From positions 62,001-126,000 of the forward strand of contig CACOMW010000001.1 in assembly GCA_902628365.1 (NCBI GenBank): a stretch of 64,000 bases of DNA, written 5' to 3'. The notes beneath the pieces are model-generated. The model saw only the letters and a list, made by a program, of their open reading frames with translations, searched no databases and was not told the origin of the DNA. Source of the stretch: an uncultured Marinoscillum sp. GTDB lineage: Bacteria > Bacteroidota > Bacteroidia > Cytophagales > MED-G16. The position numbers and the translations under genes were made by a program. Positions 46,454 through 55,984 of the stretch are shown in pieces (positions within the stretch are counted from its first letter, which is position 1; each line of letters opens with the position of its first letter).

Positions 46454-46462
46454 ACTATTTAT

Positions 46463-47803
46463 ATGAGAATATTTGCTTTACTTTTTTTTATTAATATTAG
46501 CTCTATATCATTTTCTAATGAAAGAGTTAAAGTATTAATGGGAGGTACATTAATAGATGGATTTGGCTCTCATACAATAAAAAATAGTGTTATTATTATT
46601 CATGATGATATCATAAGGGAGGTTGGTTCAATAAATGAGATTGAAATTCCTTCTGAGGCTGAGATAATTTCAACAGAGGGAATGTCAATTTTACCAGGAT
46701 TGTGGGATATGCATGTTCATTTAGATATAAATGGTCATACCGACTATTCACATTGGCATGATATATATCCAGTAATTTTTGAAGATATAATTATGCCGTC
46801 TTCTGCTCATCAACTTTTATTAGCTGGAGTGACTAGCGTAAGAGATTGTGGTGCTCCATTAGATGAAATTATTTCTGTAAGAGAAAAAATTAAAAAAAAC
46901 ATTATTCCTGGTCCTAATTTATATGTTTCTGGTCCATTTCTTCAGCACAAACCATATCCAAATACTGAATTATATAGATGGGGTATAAATGGTGTAGAAG
47001 ATGCAAAAAGAAAGGTTAGAAAATTATTTAATGCAGGAGTTGATTTTATTAAATTAATAGATCAGGACCAAATGACTATGGATGAACTGTATGCTGTAGT
47101 AGAAGAATCACATAAGCTAGGGTTAAAGGTTGTTGCTCATGGACATAGACCAGAGGAGATAAGAAGAGGATTAAAAGTTGGTGTTGATTGCTTTGAACAT
47201 ACTGGATTATCTAGCGCCCCGAATTATCCAGATGACGTGATGAGTATGATAAAAGAAAGAACTGCTCAAATGAATTTGGGTCCTCTCTATTGGACACCAA
47301 CGGTATCACCATTATATAATTATGAATACATCAGAGATAATATGGAAATTTTAGATAATGATTCATGGCATTTAGGATTACCTGATTCTATAGTTCAAGA
47401 TATTAGAAATTCTTTCAAACATCCAGATAGACTTCCTTATTATCAATTAACTCCTTCAAGAAGACCAACCCTTGAAAATAAAATGAATCAGTTATTAGAT
47501 GCAGGAGTAGTTTTAATGATTGGAACTGATAGCGGTGTCCCATTAACTTTCCATAGTCAATCTACTTGGAATGAACTTGAAATTTGGGTTAATGAATTTG
47601 GAATTGATCCAATGTATGCGATTAGAGCTGCAACATATTGGCCTTCTCTTTGGATGGGTGTATCTGAAAAAGTTGGCACCATAACTCCTGGGAAAAAAGC
47701 AGATATAATAGCTGTTAAGGGTGATGTGTTAAGAAATATTTCAATACTTCAAAATATAGATATTATTTTAAAAGATGGTAAAGTAATTAAAAAACCTAAT
47801 TAA
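46463..47803 (+). CDS. exported amidohydrolase family protein
   Basis: A 446-residue metal-dependent hydrolase with a short signal peptide (MRIFALLFFINISSISFS). Amidohydrolase landmarks are ILPGLWDMHVHLD (HxH), FIKLIDQDQMT (the Lys position), VVAHGHRPEEI, CFEHTGLSS and LMIGTDSGVPL with the metal/base Asp. Related periplasmic members are imidazolonepropionase-like or Xaa-Pro dipeptidase-like; the substrate is not readable. It follows the T9SS protein by 9 nt and converges with the trans-sulfuration gene. Confidence 0.9.
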   Translation: MRIFALLFFINISSISFSNERVKVLMGGTLIDGFGSHTIKNSVIIIHDDIIREVGSINEIEIPSEAEIISTEGMSILPGLWDMHVHLDINGHTDYSHWHDIYPVIFEDIIMPSSAHQLLLAGVTSVRDCGAPLDEIISVREKIKKNIIPGPNLYVSGPFLQHKPYPNTELYRWGINGVEDAKRKVRKLFNAGVDFIKLIDQDQMTMDELYAVVEESHKLGLKVVAHGHRPEEIRRGLKVGVDCFEHTGLSSAPNYPDDVMSMIKERTAQMNLGPLYWTPTVSPLYNYEYIRDNMEILDNDSWHLGLPDSIVQDIRNSFKHPDRLPYYQLTPSRRPTLENKMNQLLDAGVVLMIGTDSGVPLTFHSQSTWNELEIWVNEFGIDPMYAIRAATYWPSLWMGVSEKVGTITPGKKADIIAVKGDVLRNISILQNIDIILKDGKVIKKPN

Positions 47804-48953
47804 GAGCTTTTTCTATATCTTTTATTAAAAACTTTGAATCTTCCAGTCCAACATAGAATCTAATAAAATTTAACGGTAATGCTTCTGATTCATCAAAATA
47901 TTCGTTTCCAAAATTTGCAATTTCAGGAAATATTAATGACTCATGTCCACCCCATGAACATGCCATTTTAAAATATTTTAAGTTATTACAAAAGCTTTCA
48001 ATTTCATGTTTAACTGTAGTTTTAAGTTGTACAGAGAATTGACCGCACGGTTTTTTCAAGTATTTTTTAACTAAATCTTTTTGGTGAAAATCTTTACCAT
48101 GTGGATAGATCACTTTATTAATTTTTGGGTGATTTTCTAAATAACTTACAACTTTTGGCGTGTTTTCAGATATAAATTTCATCCTCATTTCTAAAGTTCT
48201 AAGACCTCTAATGAAAAGCCAAGAATTAAATGGAGAAATTATTCCTCCATTTACTTTGTATTGATGGCCATAAATTTGATCAACAATTTTTTTTGTACTA
48301 CAAACTACGCCTCCCATGACATCTCCATGACCACTAATATATTTAGTTGCTGAGTGAACAACAATATCAATTCCCCAGACATGAGGATTACAATTTAAAG
48401 GTGAAGCATAACTGTTATCAATTATTGTGATAAGTTTATTTTTTTTGGCAAAATCTGCTACTTTTTCAAGGTCTTGCATTTCAAAGGTCCAGGAATTTGG
48501 ACTTTCCAAATAAATAAGTTTTGTGTTTTTTTGAATTGCATCTTCAAAATCTTTGATATTATTTCCTTCTACAAATGTTGTTGAAATATTAAAATTTGGT
48601 AAAATTTCTTTCATCAGTTTATTAGTTCCAATATATGGTTTATTTATTGATATAATATTGTCACCAGATTTTAATTGAGAAAATATTGCTGCACTTATTG
48701 CACTCATACCACTAGAAAATGCAAGAGCGCTTTCGGTTTTTTCTAAAGCTGCAATTTTTTTTTCTAATATTTTAGTTGTTGGATTAACACCTCTTGTATA
48801 AAATGGAATTCCATTTTTATAGCTAAGTGCATTTCGAATTTCATCAACAGAATCAAATAAAAAATTACTAGTTGCTATTATTGGAGGGGCACCTGCGTTG
48901 AAGTAATCTTCTCTATCTTCCCCTAGGTGATTATAAATTTCTGACTTATCCAT
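47796..48953 (-). CDS. Cys/Met metabolism PLP-dependent enzyme (trans-sulfuration family)
   Basis: A 385-residue fold-type I PLP enzyme. Seen: YTRGVNPTTKILEKKIAALE, ALAFSSGMSAISAAI, the phosphate/ring contacts YLESPNSWTFEMQDL and IDNSYASPL, and the PLP lysine in VVHSATKYISGHGDVMGGVV. The family includes cystathionine gamma-synthase, beta-lyase, gamma-lyase and methionine gamma-lyase; motifs alone do not settle which. The ending, with RFYVGLEDSKFLIKDIEKAL, is standard. Confidence 0.9.
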   Translation of the reverse strand: MDKSEIYNHLGEDREDYFNAGAPPIIATSNFLFDSVDEIRNALSYKNGIPFYTRGVNPTTKILEKKIAALEKTESALAFSSGMSAISAAIFSQLKSGDNIISINKPYIGTNKLMKEILPNFNISTTFVEGNNIKDFEDAIQKNTKLIYLESPNSWTFEMQDLEKVADFAKKNKLITIIDNSYASPLNCNPHVWGIDIVVHSATKYISGHGDVMGGVVCSTKKIVDQIYGHQYKVNGGIISPFNSWLFIRGLRTLEMRMKFISENTPKVVSYLENHPKINKVIYPHGKDFHQKDLVKKYLKKPCGQFSVQLKTTVKHEIESFCNNLKYFKMACSWGGHESLIFPEIANFGNEYFDESEALPLNFIRFYVGLEDSKFLIKDIEKALN

Positions 48954-49026
48954 TTTTGGTTAATTTTGATTACAAAAGTAGTAAATAATATAAATAGTCT
49001 TTAAATAATTTATATTTGAAAATATT

Positions 49027-49839
49027 ATGGAAAAAAAAGTAGCAATTATAACAGGTGCTTCTTCAGGTATAGGTGAAGCCCTTGCTTACCAATTTGGAAA
49101 AGAGGGTTTTAGATTATTAATTACTGGAACAAATGAAAAAAGAATAAATGCAGTATCAAATAATCTAAATAAATATAATATAGATCATAAAACTCTCATT
49201 CATGATGTTTCAATTGAAAACGATAATAAGAAAATGGTTGATTTTGCTATAAAATCTTTTGGTAGAATTGATGTTTTAATTTGTAACGCTGGAATTTCAA
49301 TTAGATCATTATTTGAAAATGTTGATATAAAAATTTTTAAAAAACTATTTAATATTAATTTTTTTGGCGCAATATATGGAACCAAATTTTCATTGCCATA
49401 TTTAGAAAAAACAAAAGGTACTATTATCGCGATGTCTTCTCTTAATGGATTTATTGCTACACCTACAAGGTCAGCATATGTTGCATCTAAACATGCAATG
49501 CAAGGGTTTTATGATTCTTTAAGATTAGAATTATTAAATAAAGAAATTAATGTTATGGTAATTTCTCCAGGATATGTAAGAAGTAATTTTAGATTAAATA
49601 CTTTAAAAAGTGATGGTAAAAAAGAAGGGCCTTCTTCAAGAGATAGCAAAAAAATGATGGATCCAGAATTTTTAGCTAAAAAAATTTTTATTGGTTATTC
49701 AAAGAAAAAAAGAAATATGATTTTTACTTTCAGAGGAAAGCTAGCACATTTAATTAAAAATTGGTTTCCAAGATTATCTGATAAATTAGCATATAAAGAA
49801 ATTCTTAATGAGAAAGAATCATTATTAAAAAATAATTAA
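49027..49839 (+). CDS. short-chain dehydrogenase/reductase, DHRS7B-like
   Basis: A 270-residue SDR: IITGASSGIGEALAYQFG, ICNAGISIRSLF, catalytic Ser in MSSLNGFIATPTRSAYVASKHAM with Tyr/Lys, and ISPGYVRSNFRLNTL. A basic C-terminal extension (GYSKKKRNMIFTFRGKLAHLIKNWFPRL) could touch the membrane, as in the DHRS7 group of lipid-related reductases. TATATTTG at 49011-49018 is a -7-like box just before the start. The substrate is unknown. Confidence 0.9.
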   Translation: MEKKVAIITGASSGIGEALAYQFGKEGFRLLITGTNEKRINAVSNNLNKYNIDHKTLIHDVSIENDNKKMVDFAIKSFGRIDVLICNAGISIRSLFENVDIKIFKKLFNINFFGAIYGTKFSLPYLEKTKGTIIAMSSLNGFIATPTRSAYVASKHAMQGFYDSLRLELLNKEINVMVISPGYVRSNFRLNTLKSDGKKEGPSSRDSKKMMDPEFLAKKIFIGYSKKKRNMIFTFRGKLAHLIKNWFPRLSDKLAYKEILNEKESLLKNN

Positions 49840-50543
49840 TCAATTAAAGAAATATTTTTTTTTCTGATATATTTTTTTTTGTTTTCAAATATTACCTCAT
49901 ACCATATAGAATATTCTTTGGATATCTTTAACTTATTTCCCTTTTTTATTATTGAATAAACATCTGAACCAGATGATGGTCCGTTCATAATATATGTATT
50001 ATCTTGATCTATGATACCTTGTTTTTTTGTAAGATTAAAATTCATTATAGCTAAAACAAGTGCTGAAATCATCATAAATCTTATATGATAGCTTATATCC
50101 TTTTTTTCCCCAATAATCAGATATAATACAAGAAATACAACTAAAAGTGAATGTATCAAATAAATATTTTTATTATATACATTAAGAATTAATGATAAAT
50201 CATTTTGTTCAAATCCAATTAATTCATTTTTTTTTGCAATAGATTTTATTTTTTTAGAGGTTTCTTTATTGTGTGTATGATAATAATGTTTTGATAAATA
50301 AATTAATGCTTTATCATAATTTCCTATGCCTTCTTCAATAAATGATAATTTTAATAACATAGCATCAGAAAAATAATTTTTATCATAATATAAGTTTTCA
50401 TATATTTTTTTAGCATCAACATATTTCCTCAATTTAAATAATGAATCCCCTTCACTTAAAAGATATTTCTCATTTGCCAAAATATTTGTTGTAAGAAATA
50501 ATAGAAAAAATATTAAAATTCTAGTTTTAATTATTGAATTCAT
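49836..50543 (-). CDS. BatE-like TPR membrane protein with SH3-like C-terminus
   Basis: The track start (50573) lies inside the upstream gene; ATG 50543 (MNSIIKTRILIFFLLFLTT) gives a proper signal peptide and a 235-residue product. TPR-like helices (~35-110: EGDSLFKLRKYVDAKKIYENLYY, GNYDKALIYLSKHYY) are followed by one or two membrane helices and a C-terminal SH3-like segment with YIIMNGPSSGSDVYSIIKKG-type sequence ending YEVIFENKKKYIRKKNI. This order resembles BatE of Bacteroidota Bat operons, but no batA-D genes are near. Function unknown. Confidence 0.72.
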   Translation of the reverse strand: MNSIIKTRILIFFLLFLTTNILANEKYLLSEGDSLFKLRKYVDAKKIYENLYYDKNYFSDAMLLKLSFIEEGIGNYDKALIYLSKHYYHTHNKETSKKIKSIAKKNELIGFEQNDLSLILNVYNKNIYLIHSLLVVFLVLYLIIGEKKDISYHIRFMMISALVLAIMNFNLTKKQGIIDQDNTYIMNGPSSGSDVYSIIKKGNKLKISKEYSIWYEVIFENKKKYIRKKNISLID

Positions 50544-53115
50544 ACACATTGAAGGTTTCCTCAAAATTCTCATCAGATAATTTAAGGTTTAATTTATAAT
50601 TTCCTGCTGGTAGGTATTTATTGTAATGAATAAAGTAAGGTAACTCACTTTGATTTTTTTCATAAATAATATCCCATCTGAATTCGTTATATCCTTTTTT
50701 TGCATCAAATTTATAACTCCAAATTAAATCATTTTTATCATTAAAAACTTCAGTTAAAACTTTTTCATCTTTAATAATAAAAAAAGAAATGGATAGTTTT
50801 TCTGCAGTACTTGAAATTGGTTCTTTGTGTGTGTCATTAATTAACGGTCTATTGACGTCTTTAAGAGGAAATAAAATGTTTTGTTCTTTTGAACCTCCTT
50901 TTTTTATTAAATAATGAATTGGATTCAGATTTAGTTTATAAATTCCTCTTCCATGAGTAGCAGCAATTAGATCTCCTGACTTTTCATCAATAATTAAATC
51001 TGATATGCTAACTATTGGAAGTTTTTTTCCAAGTATTGACCAAGATTTTCCTTTATCAAAAGAAATATATACACCTCTGTATAATCCAGCGTATAAAATA
51101 TTTTCGTATTTTAAATCTTCAATTATAACATTAGCAGGTTCATTTGGAAGATTTGATTTAATTGTTTTCCAATCTTTTCCATAATTTTCCGACATATAAA
51201 TATAATTTCCTAAATCATCATAGTTTATTCCGGTCATAGCCATATAAACTCTTGATTTTAAGAATTTTGAAGGATAAATACTTCTAATATAATTGTCTTT
51301 TATATTTTTTGAGTTTTCGTTCCAACTTTTACCATCATCTTTGCTTACCCAAAAACTACCTTTATCCGAACCATAATATAATAATCCTTTTTGGAGCGGT
51401 GATTCAGCAATAGCACCAGCTGAAAAAGAATTTTTTGATTTACTAAGGTCTGGACTAATTTGACTCCATGAGTTTCCTTGATTAGTTGTTTTCATTACAT
51501 AATTTCCTCCATGGTAAAGGGTTTTATTGTCATGGGGTGAGATGAAATAAGGTGTTATAAAATTATAATTTAATGAATTTATATTTTCTTTTGGTAGTTT
51601 AGGTTTTATAGAAATAGATTTTCCAGTTTTCATGTTTTTTCTTCTAATTGCACCATTTTGCATGCTAAAGTATACGATGTTTGGATCCAATGGATCTACT
51701 TGAGTTACACATCCATCACCTCCATCCCAAGCATCAATCCACAGATATTTCCATTTATCAGAATATTTATTATTCCATTCTTTTGCTGGTCCATAAACAG
51801 TCGCATCATCTTGGGTTCCGCCGTAAATAAGATATGGTTCTTGATTACTAATTGTAATATCATAAAATTCACCGGCAGGTATGTTGTTATAGTGCATCCA
51901 ACTTTCTCCCTTATCATAACTTACAAATAATCCACCATCATTTCCTAAGGCTATGTGATTTGGATTTTTTGGGTTAATCCATAATTCACAATGGTCTAGA
52001 TGAAGAAATTTTGCATCACTATTATTCATTCTCTTAACAGTTCCATAAAGATTACTAAAGGTTTTACCTCCATCTGTGCTTTTAGCTATTCTCACTCCTA
52101 GAGAATAAATTTCTTCATCATCTTTTGGATTAACATAAATATCAGCAAAATACCAACCAATTCCTGGAAATATCATGAGTTCATCATTGTGTGTTCTTCT
52201 CCATAATTTTCCCCCATCAATAGTTTTATATACTTCTGCAGCTTCGCTTCTATTTTTTGACAAATTATCTATTAAAGCGTATACTTTATTTGGATTAGAA
52301 TATGAAACTGCTAGACCTATTCTTCCCATTTTATGACCATAGGGTAATCCATCAACTAATTTTTTCCAAGTATCGCCACCATCTGAACTTTTATAAATAC
52401 CACTATTTAATCCACTTATTCCTGGGTTATTTTCCCACATAGAGGCATAGATAATGTTAGGGTTAGAATTAGAAATAACTATATCATTGGATCCTGTACT
52501 TTCATCAATATATAGAACATGTTTCCATGATTTTCCACCATCTTCTGTTTTATAAATACCTCTATTTATATTTTTTGACCAAAAATGACCTAAAACACTA
52601 ACCAATACGATATCTGGATTTGTTGGATGAACACTTATTTCTCCGATGTGCCATGAATCCTCTAATCCAATATGATTCCATGTTTCTCCTGCGTCAACAG
52701 ACCTATACATACCCGTTCCAGGCATTGTAAAGTTTCTAGCTTTTTTTAAACTTTCTCCTGTACCAACATATATAATATTTGAATTTGATGGTGCAAGAGC
52801 AATATCTCCGATTCCAAGAGATGGTTGATTTTCAAATATAGGCCTCCAGCTTATTCCATTATTTATGGTTTTCCACAAATTACCTGACCCAAATGCTACA
52901 TACATCGTTCCTGGATTATTTTCATCAACTTGAACTGATTCAACTCTTGCAGAATTTAAAACTGGCCCAAGACTAACCCATTCTAAATTAATATTACTTT
53001 CATTTTTTAATTTAATGTGTTCATAAAAAGAATTCACTAATGGTGATTCTTCTTGTTGTGAATAAGAAGAATGCAAATAAAAAAGAAGAATAAAAAGTAT
53101 AAACAATCGTTTCAT
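50527..53115 (-). CDS. exported BNR/Asp-box (sortilin/VPS10-like) repeat protein
   Basis: An 862-residue exported protein (signal MKRLFILFILLFYLHSSYSQ). About ten Asp-box motifs of the S/T-x-D-x-G-x-S/T-W type are visible (SVDAGETW, TEDGGKSW, SSDGGDTW, SYDKGESW, SKDDGKSW, SFDKGKSW), forming two beta propellers like sortilin or cellulase-like glycosidases. A C-terminal beta domain follows. No type IX sorting domain is seen. Enzyme activity is not evident; it could bind glycans or peptides. It is a diverged paralogue of the gene at 59515. Its 3' end overlaps the BatE-like gene. Confidence 0.9.
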   Translation of the reverse strand: MKRLFILFILLFYLHSSYSQQEESPLVNSFYEHIKLKNESNINLEWVSLGPVLNSARVESVQVDENNPGTMYVAFGSGNLWKTINNGISWRPIFENQPSLGIGDIALAPSNSNIIYVGTGESLKKARNFTMPGTGMYRSVDAGETWNHIGLEDSWHIGEISVHPTNPDIVLVSVLGHFWSKNINRGIYKTEDGGKSWKHVLYIDESTGSNDIVISNSNPNIIYASMWENNPGISGLNSGIYKSSDGGDTWKKLVDGLPYGHKMGRIGLAVSYSNPNKVYALIDNLSKNRSEAAEVYKTIDGGKLWRRTHNDELMIFPGIGWYFADIYVNPKDDEEIYSLGVRIAKSTDGGKTFSNLYGTVKRMNNSDAKFLHLDHCELWINPKNPNHIALGNDGGLFVSYDKGESWMHYNNIPAGEFYDITISNQEPYLIYGGTQDDATVYGPAKEWNNKYSDKWKYLWIDAWDGGDGCVTQVDPLDPNIVYFSMQNGAIRRKNMKTGKSISIKPKLPKENINSLNYNFITPYFISPHDNKTLYHGGNYVMKTTNQGNSWSQISPDLSKSKNSFSAGAIAESPLQKGLLYYGSDKGSFWVSKDDGKSWNENSKNIKDNYIRSIYPSKFLKSRVYMAMTGINYDDLGNYIYMSENYGKDWKTIKSNLPNEPANVIIEDLKYENILYAGLYRGVYISFDKGKSWSILGKKLPIVSISDLIIDEKSGDLIAATHGRGIYKLNLNPIHYLIKKGGSKEQNILFPLKDVNRPLINDTHKEPISSTAEKLSISFFIIKDEKVLTEVFNDKNDLIWSYKFDAKKGYNEFRWDIIYEKNQSELPYFIHYNKYLPAGNYKLNLKLSDENFEETFNVYEFNN

Positions 53116-53155
53116 ACATAAAAATTAATAATTTTTAAATTATTATTTTACATTA

Positions 53156-53186
53156 TTGTAATTTGATTAACATCTTTCTACTTTTG
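53156..53186 (+). promoter_or_regulatory. tRNA-Lys promoter (-33/-7)
   Basis: TTG at 53156-53158, 20 nt, then TACTTTTG at 53179-53186 fits the Bacteroidota primary sigma consensus TTG-N(19-21)-TAnnTTTG exactly. It ends 19 nt before the mature tRNA-Lys. Confidence 0.7.
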
Positions 53187-53205
53187 CGCGTAATATAAAT
53201 TTATT

Positions 53206-53278
53206 GAGTCGCTAGCTCAGTTGGTAGAGCACATCCCTTTTAAGGATGGGGTCCTGGGTTCGAGGCCCAGGCGACTCA
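53206..53278 (+). tRNA. tRNA-Lys (anticodon TTT)
   Basis: The acceptor stem GAGTCGC pairs with GCGACTC, with discriminator A; CCA is not encoded. The D arm reads GCTCAGTTGGTAGAGC, the anticodon stem CATCC/GGATG encloses CTTTTAA with TTT at 53239-53241, and the T arm is CTGGGTTCGAGGCCCAG. It reads AAA and AAG, among the most used codons in this AT-rich window. Confidence 0.98.
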
Positions 53279-53283
53279 CATTT

Positions 53284-53310
53284 ACCTCTCTCTTTGAGAG
53301 GTTTTTTTTT
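53284..53310 (+). terminator. intrinsic terminator after tRNA-Lys
   Basis: ACCTCTC and GAGAGGT are perfect 7-bp arms around TCTTT, followed by a run of nine T (53302-53310). This is the clearest classical terminator in the window. It stands between tRNA-Lys and asnB, only 7 nt before the asnB start. Confidence 0.88.
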
Positions 53311-53317
53311 CTAAGGT

Positions 53318-54988
53318 ATGTGTGGAATATTTGCTTTATTTGATATCAAAAACTCTCCTAATGATCTTATGAGAAAAAGATCTTTAGAAATGATTAAGCT
53401 AGTTAGACATAGGGGTCCTGATTGGTCAGGTATTTTTACATCCCCAAATGCAATCTTAGCTCATGAAAGATTATGTATAGTAGATATAAATTCTGGAAAA
53501 CAACCTATAAAGTCAGAAGATGAGGATATAATCCTTTCAGTAAATGGTGAAATTTATAACCATAAAAAAATCAGAAACAATAAAAATATAAAGTACAATT
53601 ATCTAACCAACTCTGATTGTGAAGTTATTCTGTCACTCTATCAAAATAAAGGCATTAATTTTTTAAATGAATTAAATGGTATTTTTGCATTTGCTCTCTA
53701 TGATGCCAAAAAAAATGAGTATTTAATTGCTAGAGATCCAATTGGTGTTATTCCATTGTATATAGGTTGGGATGAATACGGTAATTTAAATGTTGCATCA
53801 GAAATGAAATCTCTCGTGAAATATTGTAAAAAAATAGAAGAGTTTCCTCCTGGACATTATTATACAAGTAGAAGTAAGAAATACATCAAATACTATAAAA
53901 AAGATTGGATGGATTACAATAAGATTTCTGAAAACAAAACTTCTATTAGTTCTTTAAAAAAAGCTCTTGAACAATCTGTAAAAAATCAGTTAATGTCAGA
54001 TGTTCCTTTTGGTGTACTTCTTTCAGGGGGATTAGACTCATCAATTATTGCTGCACTTGTGAAAAAATTTTCTAAGAAAAGGATAGAATCTGATGATAAA
54101 AAAGATGCTTGGTGGCCACAAATACATTCCTTTGCAATTGGTCTTGAAAATTCTCCTGACCTTGAAGCTTCCAGAGAGGCAGCAAATTATATTGGAACGG
54201 TTCACCATGAAAAAACTTTTACAATTCAAGAAGGTTTTGATGCAATAAGTGATGTGATTTATTTTTTAGAAACATATGATGTCACAACAGTTAGAGCTTC
54301 TACTCCAATGTATTTATTAGCAAGAATTATAAAATCTATGGGAATAAAAATGGTTCTTTCTGGTGAAGGAGCAGATGAAATTTTTGGAGGATATCTTTAT
54401 TTTCATAAGGCACCAAATGCTAAAGAATTTCATGAAGAAACAGTCAGAAAATTGAATAAGTTACATTTATATGATTGTTTGAGAGCCAATAAATCAATGG
54501 CAGCTTGGGGTGTTGAGTGTAGAGTTCCATTTTTAGACAAAGATTTTCTTGATGTTTCTATGGCAATAAATCCAAAAGACAAGATGATAGGATCAGAAAA
54601 AATGGAAAAATGGATTTTAAGGAAGGCATTTGAAAATGAATTGCCAAAAAACATTTTATGGAGACAAAAAGAACAGTTTTCCGATGGAGTAGGATATGGA
54701 TGGATCGATTTTTTGAAAGAATATGTTGAATCAAATATATCAGACAAAGAATTTAATATGAGAAATAAAAAGTTTCCTATCAATACTCCGAAAACTAAAG
54801 AAGAATATTATTATAGAAATATCTTTGAGGAGTTTTATAAATCTGAATATGCTATTAAAACTGTTCCTTCATCAAAATCTGTAGCTTGTAGTACAGAAGA
54901 AGCATTATTGTGGGATAAAGACTTTCAAAATCTTAATGACCCATCTGGAAGGATTATTTCAGATATCCATAAAAAGTCTTATTTTTGA
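53318..54988 (+). CDS. asnB: asparagine synthetase B, glutamine-hydrolysing
   Basis: A 556-residue enzyme making Asn from Asp, Gln and ATP. The start is fixed by the N-terminal nucleophile Cys2 (MCGIFALFD). The GATase II half has RHRGPDWSGIF and LSVNGEIYNHKKIR; the synthetase half carries the PP-loop VLLSGGLDSSIIAALV and LSGEGADEIFGGYLYF. Length and the C-terminal ending match E. coli AsnB. The start lies just behind the tRNA-Lys terminator, so its transcription depends on read-through or on a promoter overlapping that hairpin. Confidence 0.97.
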   Translation: MCGIFALFDIKNSPNDLMRKRSLEMIKLVRHRGPDWSGIFTSPNAILAHERLCIVDINSGKQPIKSEDEDIILSVNGEIYNHKKIRNNKNIKYNYLTNSDCEVILSLYQNKGINFLNELNGIFAFALYDAKKNEYLIARDPIGVIPLYIGWDEYGNLNVASEMKSLVKYCKKIEEFPPGHYYTSRSKKYIKYYKKDWMDYNKISENKTSISSLKKALEQSVKNQLMSDVPFGVLLSGGLDSSIIAALVKKFSKKRIESDDKKDAWWPQIHSFAIGLENSPDLEASREAANYIGTVHHEKTFTIQEGFDAISDVIYFLETYDVTTVRASTPMYLLARIIKSMGIKMVLSGEGADEIFGGYLYFHKAPNAKEFHEETVRKLNKLHLYDCLRANKSMAAWGVECRVPFLDKDFLDVSMAINPKDKMIGSEKMEKWILRKAFENELPKNILWRQKEQFSDGVGYGWIDFLKEYVESNISDKEFNMRNKKFPINTPKTKEEYYYRNIFEEFYKSEYAIKTVPSSKSVACSTEEALLWDKDFQNLNDPSGRIISDIHKKSYF

Positions 54989-54991
54989 TTA

Positions 54992-55984
54992 GTGAAATAC
55001 TATTTGATTCTCTTATATTTTTTTTTATCTCATAGTTTATTTTCTCAAATAGCATTACCAACTTTCCATGCTACCCAAAATGTAAAGACAGTAGTTAATA
55101 ATTTTCAAGTAGGTGATCCTTTAATTGTTGCTGGTGGTGGTGGTGGAGTTATTTATCAAGTTAACCCACATTCAGGAATGCATGCATCTATATCAGAAAC
55201 TGGAAATAGTGGAAAAAATGGGACTGCTGGCGGTTCGAACGGCAATGGAGGAAGCTCTAGTCGAGGAGGAGGGGGAGGAGGATTTCTGACCGATGGTGGA
55301 GAAGATTCTAGAAGACCCGGAACTAAAGGAATAAGTTTTACTAATGGTGGTTTAGGAGGTAATGCGACTGATACAAATACAGGTGATGGAGGATTTGGAG
55401 GTGGAGGAGCTTCAATTCGAGTAAATAATAATATTAGTGATCAAGGTGCTGGAGGAGGAGGAGGTTACTCTGGAGGAGGAGGAGCGGGAGCAAATAATCA
55501 AAGTCACGGTGGTGGAGGTGGATCTTATAATAATGGAGCTAATCAAGTAAATGTGACTCATCCTAATGGAAATGTTGGGCATGGTAAAGTTATAATAATA
55601 CAAGGGGGTTCTACATGGACTTTTACTACTTGTGGTGTGTCTGGAAGAACTGGACCCACTCAAAATCAATGTAACTCTTCTTATTCTGGTACTAATTTAG
55701 CAGGAAATGTTACTTTAGTTGATGGAATTCAACATTGGACTATTCCAGCTACTGCAACTTATACTATAAAAGCTTACGGAGCCTCTGGTGGCGATAATGG
55801 AAAAGACCCTAATTGGAGTAGTTGTCCATATTTTTGTAGAGATGGGGGTCACGGTGCAATTATTCAAGGAGACTTTACTTTAGCTTCTGGTACAGTACTA
55901 AAAATACTTGTTGGTCATCACCCTGAAAATGTTAACTGGCTTAATGGAGGTGGAGGAGGAACCTTTGTAGTATTATCAAATTAG
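54992..55984 (+). CDS. exported glycine-rich domain protein with half-domains in swapped order
   Basis: 330 residues from a GTG start, with signal MKYYLILLYFFLSHSLFSQ. Residues ~45-205 are a Gly-rich sheet starting PLIVAGGGGGV and ending GGGGGSYNNGANQVN...GHGKVIII, which is normally the C-terminal half of the glycine-rich domain. Residues ~208-330 (TFTTCGVSGRTGPTQNQC, QHWTIPATATYTIKAYGASGG, LKILVGHH, GGGGGTFVV) are normally the N-terminal half, and the protein ends exactly where the other half should continue. So the module appears circularly permuted or cut from a tandem array. It abuts asnB by 3 nt and converges with the M49 gene. Confidence 0.8.
   Translation: MKYYLILLYFFLSHSLFSQIALPTFHATQNVKTVVNNFQVGDPLIVAGGGGGVIYQVNPHSGMHASISETGNSGKNGTAGGSNGNGGSSSRGGGGGGFLTDGGEDSRRPGTKGISFTNGGLGGNATDTNTGDGGFGGGGASIRVNNNISDQGAGGGGGYSGGGGAGANNQSHGGGGGSYNNGANQVNVTHPNGNVGHGKVIIIQGGSTWTFTTCGVSGRTGPTQNQCNSSYSGTNLAGNVTLVDGIQHWTIPATATYTIKAYGASGGDNGKDPNWSSCPYFCRDGGHGAIIQGDFTLASGTVLKILVGHHPENVNWLNGGGGGTFVVLSN

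Noticed and set aside
55120-55560. GGN-rich stretch of the glycine-rich gene as a DNA repeat or CRISPR-like array
   Set aside because: The repeats are irregular, in frame, and encode the glycine sheets of one protein; no constant repeat-spacer pattern exists.
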